From assembly GCA_902812405.1 (NCBI GenBank), contig CADDZI010000003.1:41747-105746 (forward strand): 64,000 nt of DNA. The letters run 5' to 3'. Shown here piece by piece: positions 1 through 9,203 of this stretch. Under the pieces are notes generated by a model. The model did no database searches and was not told where the DNA came from. It worked only from the letters and a program-made list of their open reading frames with translations. A program made the translations under genes and the position numbers. The number at the start of each line of letters is the position of its first letter. The first letter of the stretch is position 1. This DNA is from a bacterium. Lineage in GTDB: Bacteria > Vulcanimicrobiota > Vulcanimicrobiia > Eremiobacterales > Eremiobacteraceae.

Positions 1-2
1 CG

Positions 3-1949
3 GACGCGCTGGTACGCTACGGGGTTCCCTTCGTACTCGTCGGCGGCGCCGGTTTCTACGACGCGCCGGAAATCCGAGATGCCGTGGCCTGGATTCGCTT
101 GCTGGCCGATCCGCTTGATTCATTGGCTGCGGCGCGTGCGCTGCAGTCACCCACGGTGGGCGCCTCCGATGCCGTTGCCGCCCGCCTGGCAGCCGGCATC
201 GATGCCGACGACACCGCGTTTGCACGTCGCATCCTGGTCGAGGAGCTGCCGACGACACGTGATTGTCCGGAAAACCTCGACCGCGCCGCCGCCGAGGCCT
301 GCCGGTGCATGCGCACCATCATCGAGCGGCTGGCGCCCTATGCATCGGCACCTCTGCCCTTCGCAGTGCGCGCAGTTCTGGACGCAACGCAGGCCGAATC
401 TCACTGCCGAGCCGGTGGCGATCCACGCGGCGCACAGGCATTGGCCAACCTGGCACGTTTGGAAGCTCTGGCCCGCTCGTTCGCACAGAACATGCCCGCC
501 GCCCAGCCCGCCGACTTCGTCACCTTCATGCGGGAGTTGGAAGACGTCGACTTCGACGAGCGCGAAGCCGACGTCAGTTCTGCCGACGCCGTGACGATTG
601 CGACCATTCACGCCGCAAAAGGTCTGGAGTGGCCGTATGTCTTTGTCATCGGCGTCTGGCCTCAGCTGTCCCATCGCACGCGTCTTCGCATCGACCCCGT
701 CAGCGGGGCCCTGCTGTTCGCCGAAAACCCGGATGGCTCACGATCTTTCCACGACGAGAGCGTCCGGCGTCACGCCGACAGTCAAGGCTACATCCCCTCC
801 GAAGCCCCTTCGCCCGACATGAGCGAGGAAACCCGGCTCTTCTACGTGGCGCTGACGCGGGCGCGCGATCGGCTCTTCGTCAGCGGGCCGCGCGGCAAAC
901 CTTCCAAAGGTAAGCCGTACGGCAGCGCACACCGTTACCTGGAGGCGGTGTATCACTGGCTTCAGCAGCGCGACTGGCCGGCCGATCAGCCCGCCCCGGA
1001 TGTCCTGCCGTCGCGACGTGCAGTTGCAGTACCGCCCCTGGCCTCAGCGTCCGTGCCCGCGGCTTTTGCACGCCCGGCGGATGAGCGATCGGCCATGACC
1101 GGAGGAGTACTCTCGTACTCGCTCATCGCCGCCTACGAACAATGCCCGCGCCAGGCCCGCTACAAGTCCGTTCTGGGGCTGCCCGGCGTTCGCATCGCTG
1201 CGGGCACGACGGCCCAACGCGTTGCCACAACGCTCGCCGCAATCGGCCTGCCACAGGCAGACGATCCCGACGCGACCCCCGATGCGGCGGAGCTTGCCGC
1301 ACCCGATTCCTTGCTTGGCTCGAGCGACTATGGACTCGTCCTTCACAAAGCGTGCGAGCGATGGGCACGGGACCGCAAAACCGGACAGCCCGAACTGTCG
1401 AAATCCCATTACGTGCGCGAGGCCGCCGGGCAGTTGGGTCTTACTATTGAAGACGCTCAGGCCGCACAAGCCGCCCAAGCACTGGCCGGCATTGCCCGTG
1501 CACTGGATGGCTGGAGGCCCCTACATGTGGAAGCGCCCTTTCTGCTCGATCTTGGCGAAGGCGACCAGCCGCTGCTTGTCCGCGGTTATCTGGACCTGCT
1601 GGCACAGGATCCACAAGGGCGGCCATGTCTTGTCGACTACAAGACCGGCAAGCCGAGGGCCCACTATGCTTTGCAACTCGCCCTCTACGCCGAGGCGGCT
1701 CGTCGCGTCTATGGGCTGGACGACGTCCGCTGTTATGTCGGCCACGTGGACCGCGCCAGGTTTCGGCTCGAAGAGGTCGAGACCGTCCCTGCGGCCGAGA
1801 TGCGCCGGCGCGTGCTCGACGTGCGGGCCGGGCTGACTGGCAACGACGATACGGCCCGCCCCGGCGAATGGTGCTGGACCTGTCCCTACCGGAAGGCTCC
1901 CTGCCTTGCGTACACGTCGGCTCGGCGCCATGTCGCGGCAAAAAAATAA
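3..1949 (+). CDS. UvrD-family helicase C-terminal part with PD-(D/E)XK nuclease domain (AddA/RecB-like), 5' truncated
   Basis: The frame is open from base 3, so the N-terminal half with the Walker motifs lies outside the window. The visible part begins with a superfamily-1 helicase 2A segment (YGVPFVLVGG, then PEIRDAV). Motif V follows near base 603 (TIHAAKGLEWPYVF) and motif VI near 829 (ETRLFYVALTRARDRLF). The C-terminal third is a RecB-type nuclease: GYLDLL, then VDYKTGK near 1630 and QLALYAEAA near 1672. One cysteine near 1142 (YEQCPRQ) and a C-x2-C-x5-C cluster near the end resemble the 4Fe-4S ligands of AddB/Cas4-type nucleases. It probably acts in double-strand-break end resection in the cytoplasm. 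The partner subunit would lie upstream. The family is clear; the exact subunit assignment is not. Confidence 0.9.
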   Translation, partial: DALVRYGVPFVLVGGAGFYDAPEIRDAVAWIRLLADPLDSLAAARALQSPTVGASDAVAARLAAGIDADDTAFARRILVEELPTTRDCPENLDRAAAEACRCMRTIIERLAPYASAPLPFAVRAVLDATQAESHCRAGGDPRGAQALANLARLEALARSFAQNMPAAQPADFVTFMRELEDVDFDEREADVSSADAVTIATIHAAKGLEWPYVFVIGVWPQLSHRTRLRIDPVSGALLFAENPDGSRSFHDESVRRHADSQGYIPSEAPSPDMSEETRLFYVALTRARDRLFVSGPRGKPSKGKPYGSAHRYLEAVYHWLQQRDWPADQPAPDVLPSRRAVAVPPLASASVPAAFARPADERSAMTGGVLSYSLIAAYEQCPRQARYKSVLGLPGVRIAAGTTAQRVATTLAAIGLPQADDPDATPDAAELAAPDSLLGSSDYGLVLHKACERWARDRKTGQPELSKSHYVREAAGQLGLTIEDAQAAQAAQALAGIARALDGWRPLHVEAPFLLDLGEGDQPLLVRGYLDLLAQDPQGRPCLVDYKTGKPRAHYALQLALYAEAARRVYGLDDVRCYVGHVDRARFRLEEVETVPAAEMRRRVLDVRAGLTGNDDTARPGEWCWTCPYRKAPCLAYTSARRHVAAKK

Positions 1950-1994
1950 GACGCGGCGGCTGCTTCTCATCGAAGCTGCATTATCCGCACCGGC

Positions 1995-2450
1995 TTACAG
2001 CCGCAGCCTGGGACCGGTCACCGGATGGGCTTGCAAGCGCCTGAGCTCTTCTTGAGTCAGTGCCCGCGGACGGTCGCGGTCGCTGTCCACGATGCACAGG
2101 AAGCCGAACGGCTGTGAACCGGCATTGACGAATTGGTGGGGCGTTTCGGGAGCCACATAGACGTGATCGAACGGCTTGACGTCGAGCACGTCCTCACCGA
2201 CCACCGCATACCCCTCGCCCCGCAGGCAGATCACGGAATGAATGTGACGGTGACACTCCAGCGCCGTGAAGCCGCCGGGGGCAACTTCAAAGTAACGCAC
2301 GTCGAAGGCTCCGCCTTCCTCACGGCCCTTGATGATGTGCCGGGTGGTGTCGCGCCACGAACGGCCGGCGCCGTCTGTGTTGCCGGCGGCGTACTGGGCG
2401 GGTTCGACTCCCTGCCAGCGGTAGGAGTGCGGGTCAAATCTTCTCTTCAT
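1995..2450 (-). CDS. Small cupin-domain protein
   Basis: A 151-residue single-domain cupin. The two cupin motifs are visible: a first metal-site stretch (ALECHRHIHSVICLRGEG) and a second (DHVYVAPETPHQFVNAG) giving His/Glu ligands. ATG at 2450 is preceded by AGAGGA, which is better than the upstream in-frame start at 2504. It is the last gene of a leftward cluster with two alcohol dehydrogenases and a 3-hydroxyacid dehydrogenase, 126 bases after the nearer dehydrogenase. It converges on the helicase-nuclease gene with a 45-base gap. Such stand-alone cupins are isomerases, dioxygenases or ligand-binding proteins. The substrate cannot be read from sequence; a role in the same catabolic route is inferred. 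Confidence 0.85.
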   Translation of the reverse strand: MKRRFDPHSYRWQGVEPAQYAAGNTDGAGRSWRDTTRHIIKGREEGGAFDVRYFEVAPGGFTALECHRHIHSVICLRGEGYAVVGEDVLDVKPFDHVYVAPETPHQFVNAGSQPFGFLCIVDSDRDRPRALTQEELRRLQAHPVTGPRLRL

Positions 2451-2576
2451 CGTCCTCTGGTCGACACAGTATTGGTTGCGGCCGCGCGGGCGACAGGCCG
2501 GCAAGCCGTTTGGCCGTACGCAGACGGCGCTGGGGGTTTTGCCGTCCCGGCAGACGCGGGTCCTGCTGGGCGCGAC

Positions 2577-3668
2577 TCACGCCGGCCGCGCATGCGGGTA
2601 CACCAGCACTTTGAGCGCGTGGTCCGCATCTTTGAGAGCCGCGTATGCCTCGGCGGCTTCCTCAAGGCCGAAGCGGTGTGTGAAGAGCCCGGCCACCGGA
2701 AGGCCTTTGGCCAGCAAGGTCAACGCTTCGCGCGTGTCCATCGGCCCCGCCGAGTAGCTCATGACGATACTGACATCTTTGAAGAAAAGGTCGCCGACGT
2801 CGACGGCCCACCGTTCGCCGGGGCCGGCCGGCGTAAAGGCTACGAGCGTGCCCCCGCGGGCAACGCACTCCACACCCGTTTGCAGCGCCTCGCACGAGCC
2901 GGGCGTGACGAAGATAACTTCTGCTCCCTCGCCGCCGGTAGCCGAGCGTACCTGTGGGGGGATAGGATCGTGTGTGCCGTTGACGACAACGTCCGCTCCC
3001 AGAAGTCGGGCTCGCTCCAAGCGCCAGGCCACCATGTCGGCACCGACAATCGTCTCCGCGCCCGCGGCGCGGGCCGCCACCAGGTGCAGTAATCCCATGA
3101 CACCCAGGCCGATGATCGCCACGCGGTCGCCGCGTCGCAGTCCGCTGCGCCTGACGGATTTGAGCACGGTGGCTAGCGGCTCGATGAGCGTTGCTTCTTC
3201 GTCGGTCAGCCCCTCGGGAACACGCAGTACGTCGTGCCGCGTGTTGGCGGCGGGTACCACAGCGTATTGGCTGAGCGCTCCGGGCACAAGGCGCGTGGCG
3301 CGCCACGTCGCGCATTGTACGTGGTCACCCCGCAGGCAGCGCCGGCACTGCATGCACGGCGCGTGGTGGTGCACGAAGACGCGTTCGCCCGGGCGAAAGG
3401 GGCCACCACCATCGGTGGGCGCCGCATCCGGACCGCAGGCGACAATCTCGGCCACCGGCTCGTGTCCCAAGACGAAGGGTGCTTTGGCATCTGCGTACCA
3501 GCGCAGCGTCTCGCTGGCACATAAGCCGCAGGCACGAATTTTCACCAATAGTTCGCCCGGGCCAAGCGAAGGAAGGGGCATCTCGCGCACATCCACGCGC
3601 CCGTTCCCCTCGTACACCGCCGCCCGGGTGACCGTCGGCAGGACGGTACGCGCCACGCCTACACCCAC
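2577..3668 (-). CDS. Zinc-dependent alcohol dehydrogenase (MDR superfamily)
   Basis: A 363-residue medium-chain dehydrogenase. The GroES-like N-terminal domain carries a catalytic zinc site (CGLCASE and GHEP) and the four-cysteine structural zinc lobe (C-x2-C-x2-C-x7-C, around residues 104-118). The Rossmann domain shows AIIGLGVMGLL at about residue 185. Family members oxidise secondary alcohols, polyols or sugars with NAD(P). Its start overlaps the stop of the upstream dehydrogenase by ten bases, implying translational coupling. The pair of MDR enzymes with a neighbouring 3-hydroxyacid dehydrogenase suggests stepwise oxidation of a polyol or sugar acid. Sorbitol, threonine and aryl-alcohol subfamilies cannot be told apart here. 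Confidence 0.9.
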   Translation of the reverse strand: MGVGVARTVLPTVTRAAVYEGNGRVDVREMPLPSLGPGELLVKIRACGLCASETLRWYADAKAPFVLGHEPVAEIVACGPDAAPTDGGGPFRPGERVFVHHHAPCMQCRRCLRGDHVQCATWRATRLVPGALSQYAVVPAANTRHDVLRVPEGLTDEEATLIEPLATVLKSVRRSGLRRGDRVAIIGLGVMGLLHLVAARAAGAETIVGADMVAWRLERARLLGADVVVNGTHDPIPPQVRSATGGEGAEVIFVTPGSCEALQTGVECVARGGTLVAFTPAGPGERWAVDVGDLFFKDVSIVMSYSAGPMDTREALTLLAKGLPVAGLFTHRFGLEEAAEAYAALKDADHALKVLVYPHARPA

Positions 3669-4819
3669 TCTGCGGGTGCGCCGTCCGGAACGAGCGCGTA
3701 CTTGTACCCACGGCGTGCCTCCAAATTGGCGAAGGCGTCTTCCAGAGCACTCAGCGGTAAGACGCCGGAGATGAGCTCTCGCGCCGGCACGGCGCCGGCG
3801 ACGAGCCAGGTCCGGGCCTCACGCACGTCGTCGGGCGTGAAGTGAAAACTTCCGACGCACGCAATCTCCTCGTAGTGGATGCGCCCGGCATCGAGCGGCA
3901 CCCGCGTATCCTCGGGCAGTCCGCTGAAGAATACGACACAACCTCCGGGAGCCGCCAACGACAGCGCGGTTTGCCATGCTTCAACCGTTCCCGCACACTC
4001 GAACACCGCCGTACACGACGCCCGCAGAGGCTCGGGAACCTCCGCTCCCCCCAGCTCCACGGCGGCATTCGCCCCCAAACGTTCGGCGAGTGCGAGCCGC
4101 TCGGAGCCCCGTCCAAAGACTGTCGCTGCGACCCCTGCCCGGCGTGCGTACGTAAGATGCAGCAGACCGATCGTTCCGGCTCCGACGATCGCCACATGCG
4201 CGGGCAGGTCTGCGCGACGCGCCTCTTCCCGCACGGTGTGCTCTTCCCAGGGTGACGGCGCCTCCGAGGCGGCCGGCGTCGTGCGGCGGCCTTGCGTGCC
4301 GGCACGCGTACGGGAAAGAATCCGCCAACCGTGCACGACGCACGAGAACGGTTCCAGAAAGGCAGCCTCGATGTACGAAAGTTCCACGGGTTTTGGAAAG
4401 AGGTTGCGCCGCACGACGTGGCGGGGCAAGCGGATCGCGTCCGCGTAGGCACCCAGAGCCATGTCGTCCGTCAGGTGGCGGCACAGGTTTTCGTAGCCGG
4501 CCCGGCAGCACTCGCAGCGTTCGCAAGGCGCGGTTTGGACCCACATCACCGGATCGCCCGGCGCATACGCCGTCACACCCTCGCCGACGGCGATGACATC
4601 GCCGGATGCCTCGTGCCCAAACGGGCCGAAGGCGAGCTTCGGATGTCCGCGCCTGTAGGTCTTCAGATCCGTGCCGCATGTCAGTGCGACGCGCACCGCG
4701 ACGATAACCTCGCCGGGCTGGGGCTGCGCCGGCGCAAGTTCCCGCCAACCCAGACGCCGAGGCGCTTCCAGAATCGCCTGTCTCATGCTGCGTGGATGTC
4801 CCACCCCCATCGGTTGCAC
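3659..4819 (-). CDS. Zinc-dependent alcohol dehydrogenase (MDR superfamily), second paralogue
   Basis: A 386-residue zinc MDR enzyme. It shows a catalytic site (TCGTDLKTY, GHEASG), a structural zinc lobe (CERCECCRAGYENLC) and a Rossmann motif (AIVGAGTIGLL). An unusual insertion of about 35 polar residues (rich in R, T, P and E) sits just before the Rossmann motif and probably forms a surface loop. The first in-frame start at 4819 is GTG; ATG codons at 4810 and 4786 are alternatives, none with a strong ribosome-binding site. It overlaps the next dehydrogenase by ten bases, so both are probably made in fixed ratio. The substrate is unknown, with an oxidised alcohol inferred from the family. Confidence 0.88.
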   Translation of the reverse strand: MQPMGVGHPRSMRQAILEAPRRLGWRELAPAQPQPGEVIVAVRVALTCGTDLKTYRRGHPKLAFGPFGHEASGDVIAVGEGVTAYAPGDPVMWVQTAPCERCECCRAGYENLCRHLTDDMALGAYADAIRLPRHVVRRNLFPKPVELSYIEAAFLEPFSCVVHGWRILSRTRAGTQGRRTTPAASEAPSPWEEHTVREEARRADLPAHVAIVGAGTIGLLHLTYARRAGVAATVFGRGSERLALAERLGANAAVELGGAEVPEPLRASCTAVFECAGTVEAWQTALSLAAPGGCVVFFSGLPEDTRVPLDAGRIHYEEIACVGSFHFTPDDVREARTWLVAGAVPARELISGVLPLSALEDAFANLEARRGYKYALVPDGAPAEWV

Positions 4820-4995
4820 AACGTGCCGAGCGCGGGACGGGCGCCGTCATTCTTCGGGGCGGCGTGGTTCGCGCCCGTCCGGCGCACGCCAAAAGTGACG
4901 GGTGCCGGAACCAGGACGCTGCGCCAACGAGCGTCGCGCGCGGGCAACCAGAACAAGAGGATCATAGTCCGAGCCTTCGCCGCGGCCAGCCCGGC

Positions 4996-5865
4996 CTACT
5001 CTGTTTCGTAAAGGCGTGCCACGGCGCTGTAATCGAGATCGCCTGCTGCTCGTTGCGAGGCCTGCGTATAGCGCTCGTATGCGAATGCCGTACACGGAAA
5101 CTGCTCCGGGCCGTCCGGGAGCGTGCTTAGAGCGGCCCGCAGGTCCTTGCGAAGGAGGTCGAGGGCAAAGCCCCCGCGGTGGTGGTCTTCAAACCACGCC
5201 TTGGGAAGCCACTTTTCCAGCAGGTAATTGGATGCGGTGGCTGTGGACAGGACGCGGAGCAGTAATCTGATGTCCGCGCCGCAGCGCCGGCCAAAGACGA
5301 GACCCTCGACGTTCGCCAGCATGATGCCGGCGATGATGACCTGATTGACGAGCTTGAAGGTTTCGCCCATGCCGGGCGGGCCGACGTGCGTCGGCGTCCC
5401 CATAGCGCTCAAGACCGGCAGACAGCGTTCGACGAGGGCGGGATCGCCGCCGACCATGATCGTGAGCTGCCCGGTGCGGGCCCGGGCCGGACCGCCCGAG
5501 ACCGGCGCGTCGAGCATGCCGATACCCCGCGCGCCGAGACGTGCGTGAAACTCTGTGGAGGCAACGGGTGAAATCGTGGACATGTCGATCACAACTGCGC
5601 CCGAGCGCAGCCCGCTGGCCGCTCCCTGCAGGCCAAACAAAGCCTCCTTCACCTGAGGCGCATCCGGCAGCATGGTAATCACCGCGTCGGCGGCCGCCGC
5701 CGCGTCGTGAGGCGTTGCATGCTCGCGCGCTCCCAGAGATACGAGGCGATCGATCGGCTCTCGCCGCCTGTGCGGGCAAACGTGAAGTGCAAAACCGGCT
5801 CGCAAGAGACAAGCGCCCATGGGTTCGCCCATGGTGCCGGCGCCGATGAGTGCGATGTCGTGCAT
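4996..5865 (-). CDS. NAD(P)-dependent 3-hydroxyacid dehydrogenase (3-hydroxyisobutyrate / tartronate-semialdehyde reductase family)
   Basis: A 289-residue beta-hydroxyacid dehydrogenase of usual family length. The N-terminal dinucleotide motif is IGAGTMGEPMG. The substrate-binding signature DAPVSGGPARA lies near residue 119, and the catalytic-lysine segment ETFKLVNQ near 168. Homologues reduce or oxidise 3-hydroxyisobutyrate, tartronate semialdehyde or similar C3-C4 hydroxyacids. It is transcribed in the same direction as the two alcohol dehydrogenases downstream, with a 176-base gap that may hold a separate promoter. A GC-rich palindromic repeat cluster separates it from the next upstream gene. 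The family is secure; the substrate is open. Confidence 0.9.
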   Translation of the reverse strand: MHDIALIGAGTMGEPMGACLLRAGFALHVCPHRRREPIDRLVSLGAREHATPHDAAAAADAVITMLPDAPQVKEALFGLQGAASGLRSGAVVIDMSTISPVASTEFHARLGARGIGMLDAPVSGGPARARTGQLTIMVGGDPALVERCLPVLSAMGTPTHVGPPGMGETFKLVNQVIIAGIMLANVEGLVFGRRCGADIRLLLRVLSTATASNYLLEKWLPKAWFEDHHRGGFALDLLRKDLRAALSTLPDGPEQFPCTAFAYERYTQASQRAAGDLDYSAVARLYETE

Positions 5866-5931
5866 GGCTCACACTTTGGGCACCCCTCCGTCTTGCCCTG
5901 CGGCCGTCCAGCAGTACCTCCCCCAGCATCC

Positions 5932-6052
5932 GTAGTGGTCGCGCTTGCGCGACGCACGTAGCGGCCGGCCTTAGCCGCCCGTCGCGATTGCGCGACCAGA
6001 CGATTCTGGGATCGGCTCGCGTAGCGGTCGCGCTTGCGTGACCGAGAGAGCC
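5932..6052. repeat. GC-rich palindromic repeat cluster, copy 1
   Basis: Three units related to GTAGCGGTCGCGC-TT-GCGCGACCGAGAG, with a second palindrome type (CGGCCGGCC-TTA-GCCGCCCG) between the first two. The core GGTCGCGCTTGCGCGACC is self-complementary. This cluster lies between two leftward genes; four of the other five clusters lie between convergent genes. See clusters at 20110, 32876, 58373, 61361 and 63971. Confidence 0.85.
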
Positions 6053-6065
6053 TGACGCCTGGCCT

Positions 6066-7676
6066 TCAGAGATTCCGGTGCGCCGTCTGCAGGGCAAACG
6101 GCAAAGGCAAATAGACTGTCTGGCGGAGCACGACTCCATTGTGTGTTCTCCCCGAAGCTGTCACGCGCACATTTGCACTCAAAGGCCCCCGGATCGGAAC
6201 CTGGGCTGATGGCTGACTCAAGGGCCGGTCGCAGAGCACGAGAAGCCCCGATGCGACGATGAGATGAAGATCCGAAAGATCCTTTTCGTTGAAGGAGATG
6301 GCCAGCCTATGCGGGGTGACGTAGTGTGCCTTGAGGTTCCACAGCGCCGGTGCATCCGGGCTGGGCCCAACGGCCAGGCGCACCGCCTTCTTGCCGGCGG
6401 CCGTCAGCGTCGAGAGCAGGTGCGAGTTCACATTGAAGGCGCTCATGAACGGCGCAACCGGCCCGCGCAGGGCGGGCGAGGCGTAAAAGTCTCGCTGCGC
6501 CTGCGTATAGCCTATCCAAAAACCTTCGATTGCAATAACAGCCATCAGGATCGGCAGCGGTTTCACACGCCACCTCCCGGCAAGTTTTTGCGCAACCGGC
6601 CACCATGGATTCACCGGGACGCGCCGTCCGCGCCGGCGCCATTTCCATGCCATGGGTGTCGGCTGGCCAGGGCCGCCATCGGTACGTGCCGCGGCCGGCG
6701 CCGCTGCGGTCGTGCCGGTCTGCCCGTCGACGGACGGCACTGCCGTCATGGAACTCCCCGCTCTCTTTTCGGCCCGGTTCCCCTCGTCGGCATCGCCGCC
6801 ATCCGCAGGCTCCTGGCTCTCGGGAAACAGCGATGGTTGAACGCACGCCACCGCCGGATCCGAGGGGGAGGACCCACCATCCTGCGCTGCGGGGTGCAGG
6901 CGATGCTCCAGCGGATCCTGCCCGGGCGCGGGTAACCACGACAGCGAGAGCAGCTCGTCTTCTTCGTCGTGCATCGAGTACACCGGCATGAAAGGCTCGA
7001 GTGCCTCTTCGATGCGTTCCCACGGGACGGACGCACTCGCTTCACCGCCTTGGTATCGAGCCCGCAGCGTCACCGCCTCCGGATGATCGTCGCGCCGGGC
7101 GGGTTTCCAGCGCACTTCAACATCGAAACCCACTTCGCCCTGGAAGGGGACGAGCACGGTCCGCTTGCTGAACGATAACGTGGGATGGTTGTCGCCGGCC
7201 GGCGTAACCGTGACGTCGACGTTGCCGCGATTGACGAGATGACAGTGAACGACAAAACCTTCGGCCATACCGAAACTCAGGAGCGGTCCGCGCAGGCCAG
7301 CGGTCATGGACAGCTCTTGGCGCTCCGTCACGGTGTACGGGCGTGCGTACTCCGCAAAAATCACGCCTTCGAAATCCCGAACACGGATGATCGCCGTGTG
7401 GGTGCCGGCAGCCAGGCGGCTATCGCTTTGCGGCGCAAAGACAACCCGCAGATCCTGCTCTTCGCCCGGCCCCAGGCTCAGGCGCCGCGGTTCAACCCAC
7501 GCCCAGTTTGACGGCTCTTCCACCACGACCGCCACCTCGTGGCCTTCCTCCGTCTCGTTGCGCACCCGAAGCGCAAACACTGTCTGAGCGCCCGGCGAGA
7601 TGGTCCAGGGCGCGTCGTCGGCCGGCTCCCCGAATGCGAAGAGCGAGCCCGCATCGTCGGTGTGTACCTCTCGCAT
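6066..7676 (-). CDS. Membrane-anchored protein with two Ig-like domains, function unknown
   Basis: About 536 residues. The N-terminal 230 residues contain two beta-rich domains with NEW3/alpha-macroglobulin-like phrases such as LSLGPGEEQDLRVVFAP. A low-complexity acidic and Ala/Gly/Thr-rich linker follows (about 250-350), then a basic stretch and one hydrophobic segment (LPILMAVIAIEGFWIGY). A roughly 145-residue C-terminal domain follows. The positive-inside rule would place the Ig-like domains in the cytoplasm and the C-terminal domain outside, which is unusual. Start 7676 is chosen because the next in-frame start (7748) would leave almost no promoter space before the divergent fumarase gene. 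No recognised family as a whole. Confidence 0.75.
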   Translation of the reverse strand: MREVHTDDAGSLFAFGEPADDAPWTISPGAQTVFALRVRNETEEGHEVAVVVEEPSNWAWVEPRRLSLGPGEEQDLRVVFAPQSDSRLAAGTHTAIIRVRDFEGVIFAEYARPYTVTERQELSMTAGLRGPLLSFGMAEGFVVHCHLVNRGNVDVTVTPAGDNHPTLSFSKRTVLVPFQGEVGFDVEVRWKPARRDDHPEAVTLRARYQGGEASASVPWERIEEALEPFMPVYSMHDEEDELLSLSWLPAPGQDPLEHRLHPAAQDGGSSPSDPAVACVQPSLFPESQEPADGGDADEGNRAEKRAGSSMTAVPSVDGQTGTTAAAPAAARTDGGPGQPTPMAWKWRRRGRRVPVNPWWPVAQKLAGRWRVKPLPILMAVIAIEGFWIGYTQAQRDFYASPALRGPVAPFMSAFNVNSHLLSTLTAAGKKAVRLAVGPSPDAPALWNLKAHYVTPHRLAISFNEKDLSDLHLIVASGLLVLCDRPLSQPSAQVPIRGPLSANVRVTASGRTHNGVVLRQTVYLPLPFALQTAHRNL

Positions 7677-7768
7677 CGCGACGTCTGTCGCCTCGTTTCC
7701 AGGGGCATGCCGCGCGGGGCAACGAACGCCGTTTCCCCCTACCATCATCGGTTTTTTTCGGAGAGGGA

Positions 7769-9193
7769 ATGAGAATGGAAAGCCACACCGCCGCCACCCG
7801 GACCGAGCGCGATTCCATGGGCGAGATGCAGGTCCCGGCCCACGCCCTCTACGGCGCCAGTACCCAACGCGCGGTCCTGAATTTCCCGATCAGCAGCCGG
7901 CGCATGCCGCGCCGTTTCATCCGTGCCTTGGGCTTCATTAAAGTCGCCGCCGCCCGCACCAATGCCGCGTTGGGCTTGCTCGACGCGCGCATGGCCGAGG
8001 CGATTGAAGCCGCCGCCCTCGAGGTTGCCGACGGTCTGCACGACGAGCACTTCGTCGTGGACGTCTTCCAAACCGGTTCGGGAACGTCCACAAATATGAA
8101 CGCCAACGAGGTCATCGCTCATCGCGCCGCCCAGCTGGCAGGGGACGGTGTGGGCAAGATCCATCCCAACGATCACGTCAATTTCGGACAATCCAGCAAC
8201 GACGTCATCCCGACGGCCCTGCACATCGCGGCCGGCTTGGCCATCTACGAGGCGCTCGTTCCCGCTCTCAACGTCCTCAAGGCGTCACTGGAACGCAAGA
8301 GCCGGGAATTCTGGCCTATCATCAAGACCGGGCGGACTCACCTGCAGGATGCCACGCCCATCCGGTTGGGGCAGGAGTTCCTCGGATATGCCGGTCAGGT
8401 GGAGCGCAGCATAGCGCGCGCGCAGTACGCACTCAGTGAGTTGAGCGAGGTGGCCCTTGGGGGGACCGCAGTCGGGACGGGCATCAACACCCACCCGGAG
8501 TTTGCCAAGCGCGCCTGCGAGCAGCTGTCCGCGCTCACGGGTTTGACGATTCGCGAAACCGACAATCACTTCCAGGCCCAAGCCAGTCTCGACAATGCGG
8601 TGGCGGCCAGCGGCGCCATGCGAACGATCTCCGTCTCGCTGACCAAGATCGCCAATGACATCCGCTGGCTGGGCTCCGGGCCGCGGGCCGGTATCGGTGA
8701 GATCGAACTCCCCGCGGTTCAACCCGGGTCTTCGATCATGCCCGGCAAGGTCAATCCCGTCATTTGCGAATCGGTGCTCATGGTGTGCGAACAGGTTATC
8801 GGGAACGACGCAGCCATCGCCACGGGAGGACAAAACGGCAACTTCGAGATTAACCTGTCGATGCCGCTGGTTGCATACGACCTGGTGGAGTCGATCGAAT
8901 TGTTGGCTGCCGCCTCGCGCAATCTTGCCCGTCAGTGCGTGGACGGCATTCGGGCGACGACGCGAGGGCCTGAACTGGTTGAACGCGGCTTGGCGATCTG
9001 CACGTCGCTCGCTCCAATCATCGGCTACGATGCGGCTGCCGCCATCGCCAAGGAGGCTGCCGCCACGGGGAAAACGATCCGCGAGGTGGCGCGCGAACGA
9101 ACCACGCTCAGCGAGGACCAGCTGAAGGAGATTTTGGATCCATCACTGATGGTCGAGCCGAGCGCCCAGCGCGTGGGCGCGGGGGGCGGCTAA
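7769..9193 (+). CDS. fumC: Class II fumarate hydratase
   Basis: A fumarase/aspartase superfamily enzyme of about 474 residues, the usual FumC length. It converts fumarate and malate in the TCA cycle in the cytoplasm. Visible signatures are GSGTSTNMNANEV, the substrate loop HPNDHVNFGQSSNDV, KTGRTHLQDATPIRLGQE and the family signature GSSIMPGKVNP with the catalytic-loop serine. GGAGAGG at 7760-7766 is spaced well for ATG at 7775; ATG 7769 is only two bases further on and is the alternative start. An aspartate ammonia-lyase activity cannot be excluded from motifs alone. It converges with a hypothetical gene leaving only ten bases between stops. Confidence 0.93.
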   Translation: MRMESHTAATRTERDSMGEMQVPAHALYGASTQRAVLNFPISSRRMPRRFIRALGFIKVAAARTNAALGLLDARMAEAIEAAALEVADGLHDEHFVVDVFQTGSGTSTNMNANEVIAHRAAQLAGDGVGKIHPNDHVNFGQSSNDVIPTALHIAAGLAIYEALVPALNVLKASLERKSREFWPIIKTGRTHLQDATPIRLGQEFLGYAGQVERSIARAQYALSELSEVALGGTAVGTGINTHPEFAKRACEQLSALTGLTIRETDNHFQAQASLDNAVAASGAMRTISVSLTKIANDIRWLGSGPRAGIGEIELPAVQPGSSIMPGKVNPVICESVLMVCEQVIGNDAAIATGGQNGNFEINLSMPLVAYDLVESIELLAAASRNLARQCVDGIRATTRGPELVERGLAICTSLAPIIGYDAAAAIAKEAAATGKTIREVARERTTLSEDQLKEILDPSLMVEPSAQRVGAGGG

Positions 9194-9203
9194 GCGCGTT
9201 ACC

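Noticed and set aside
2393..2425. T-loop-like GGTTCGACTCC suggesting a tRNA
   Set aside because: T-stem pairing fails at the fourth pair, no acceptor or anticodon arms, and it lies inside the cupin coding sequence.
2133..3092. Long open frame (319 codons) on the + strand
   Set aside because: Fully antisense to the alcohol dehydrogenase and cupin genes; composition is Arg/Ala/Gly-rich shadow of high-GC coding sequence.
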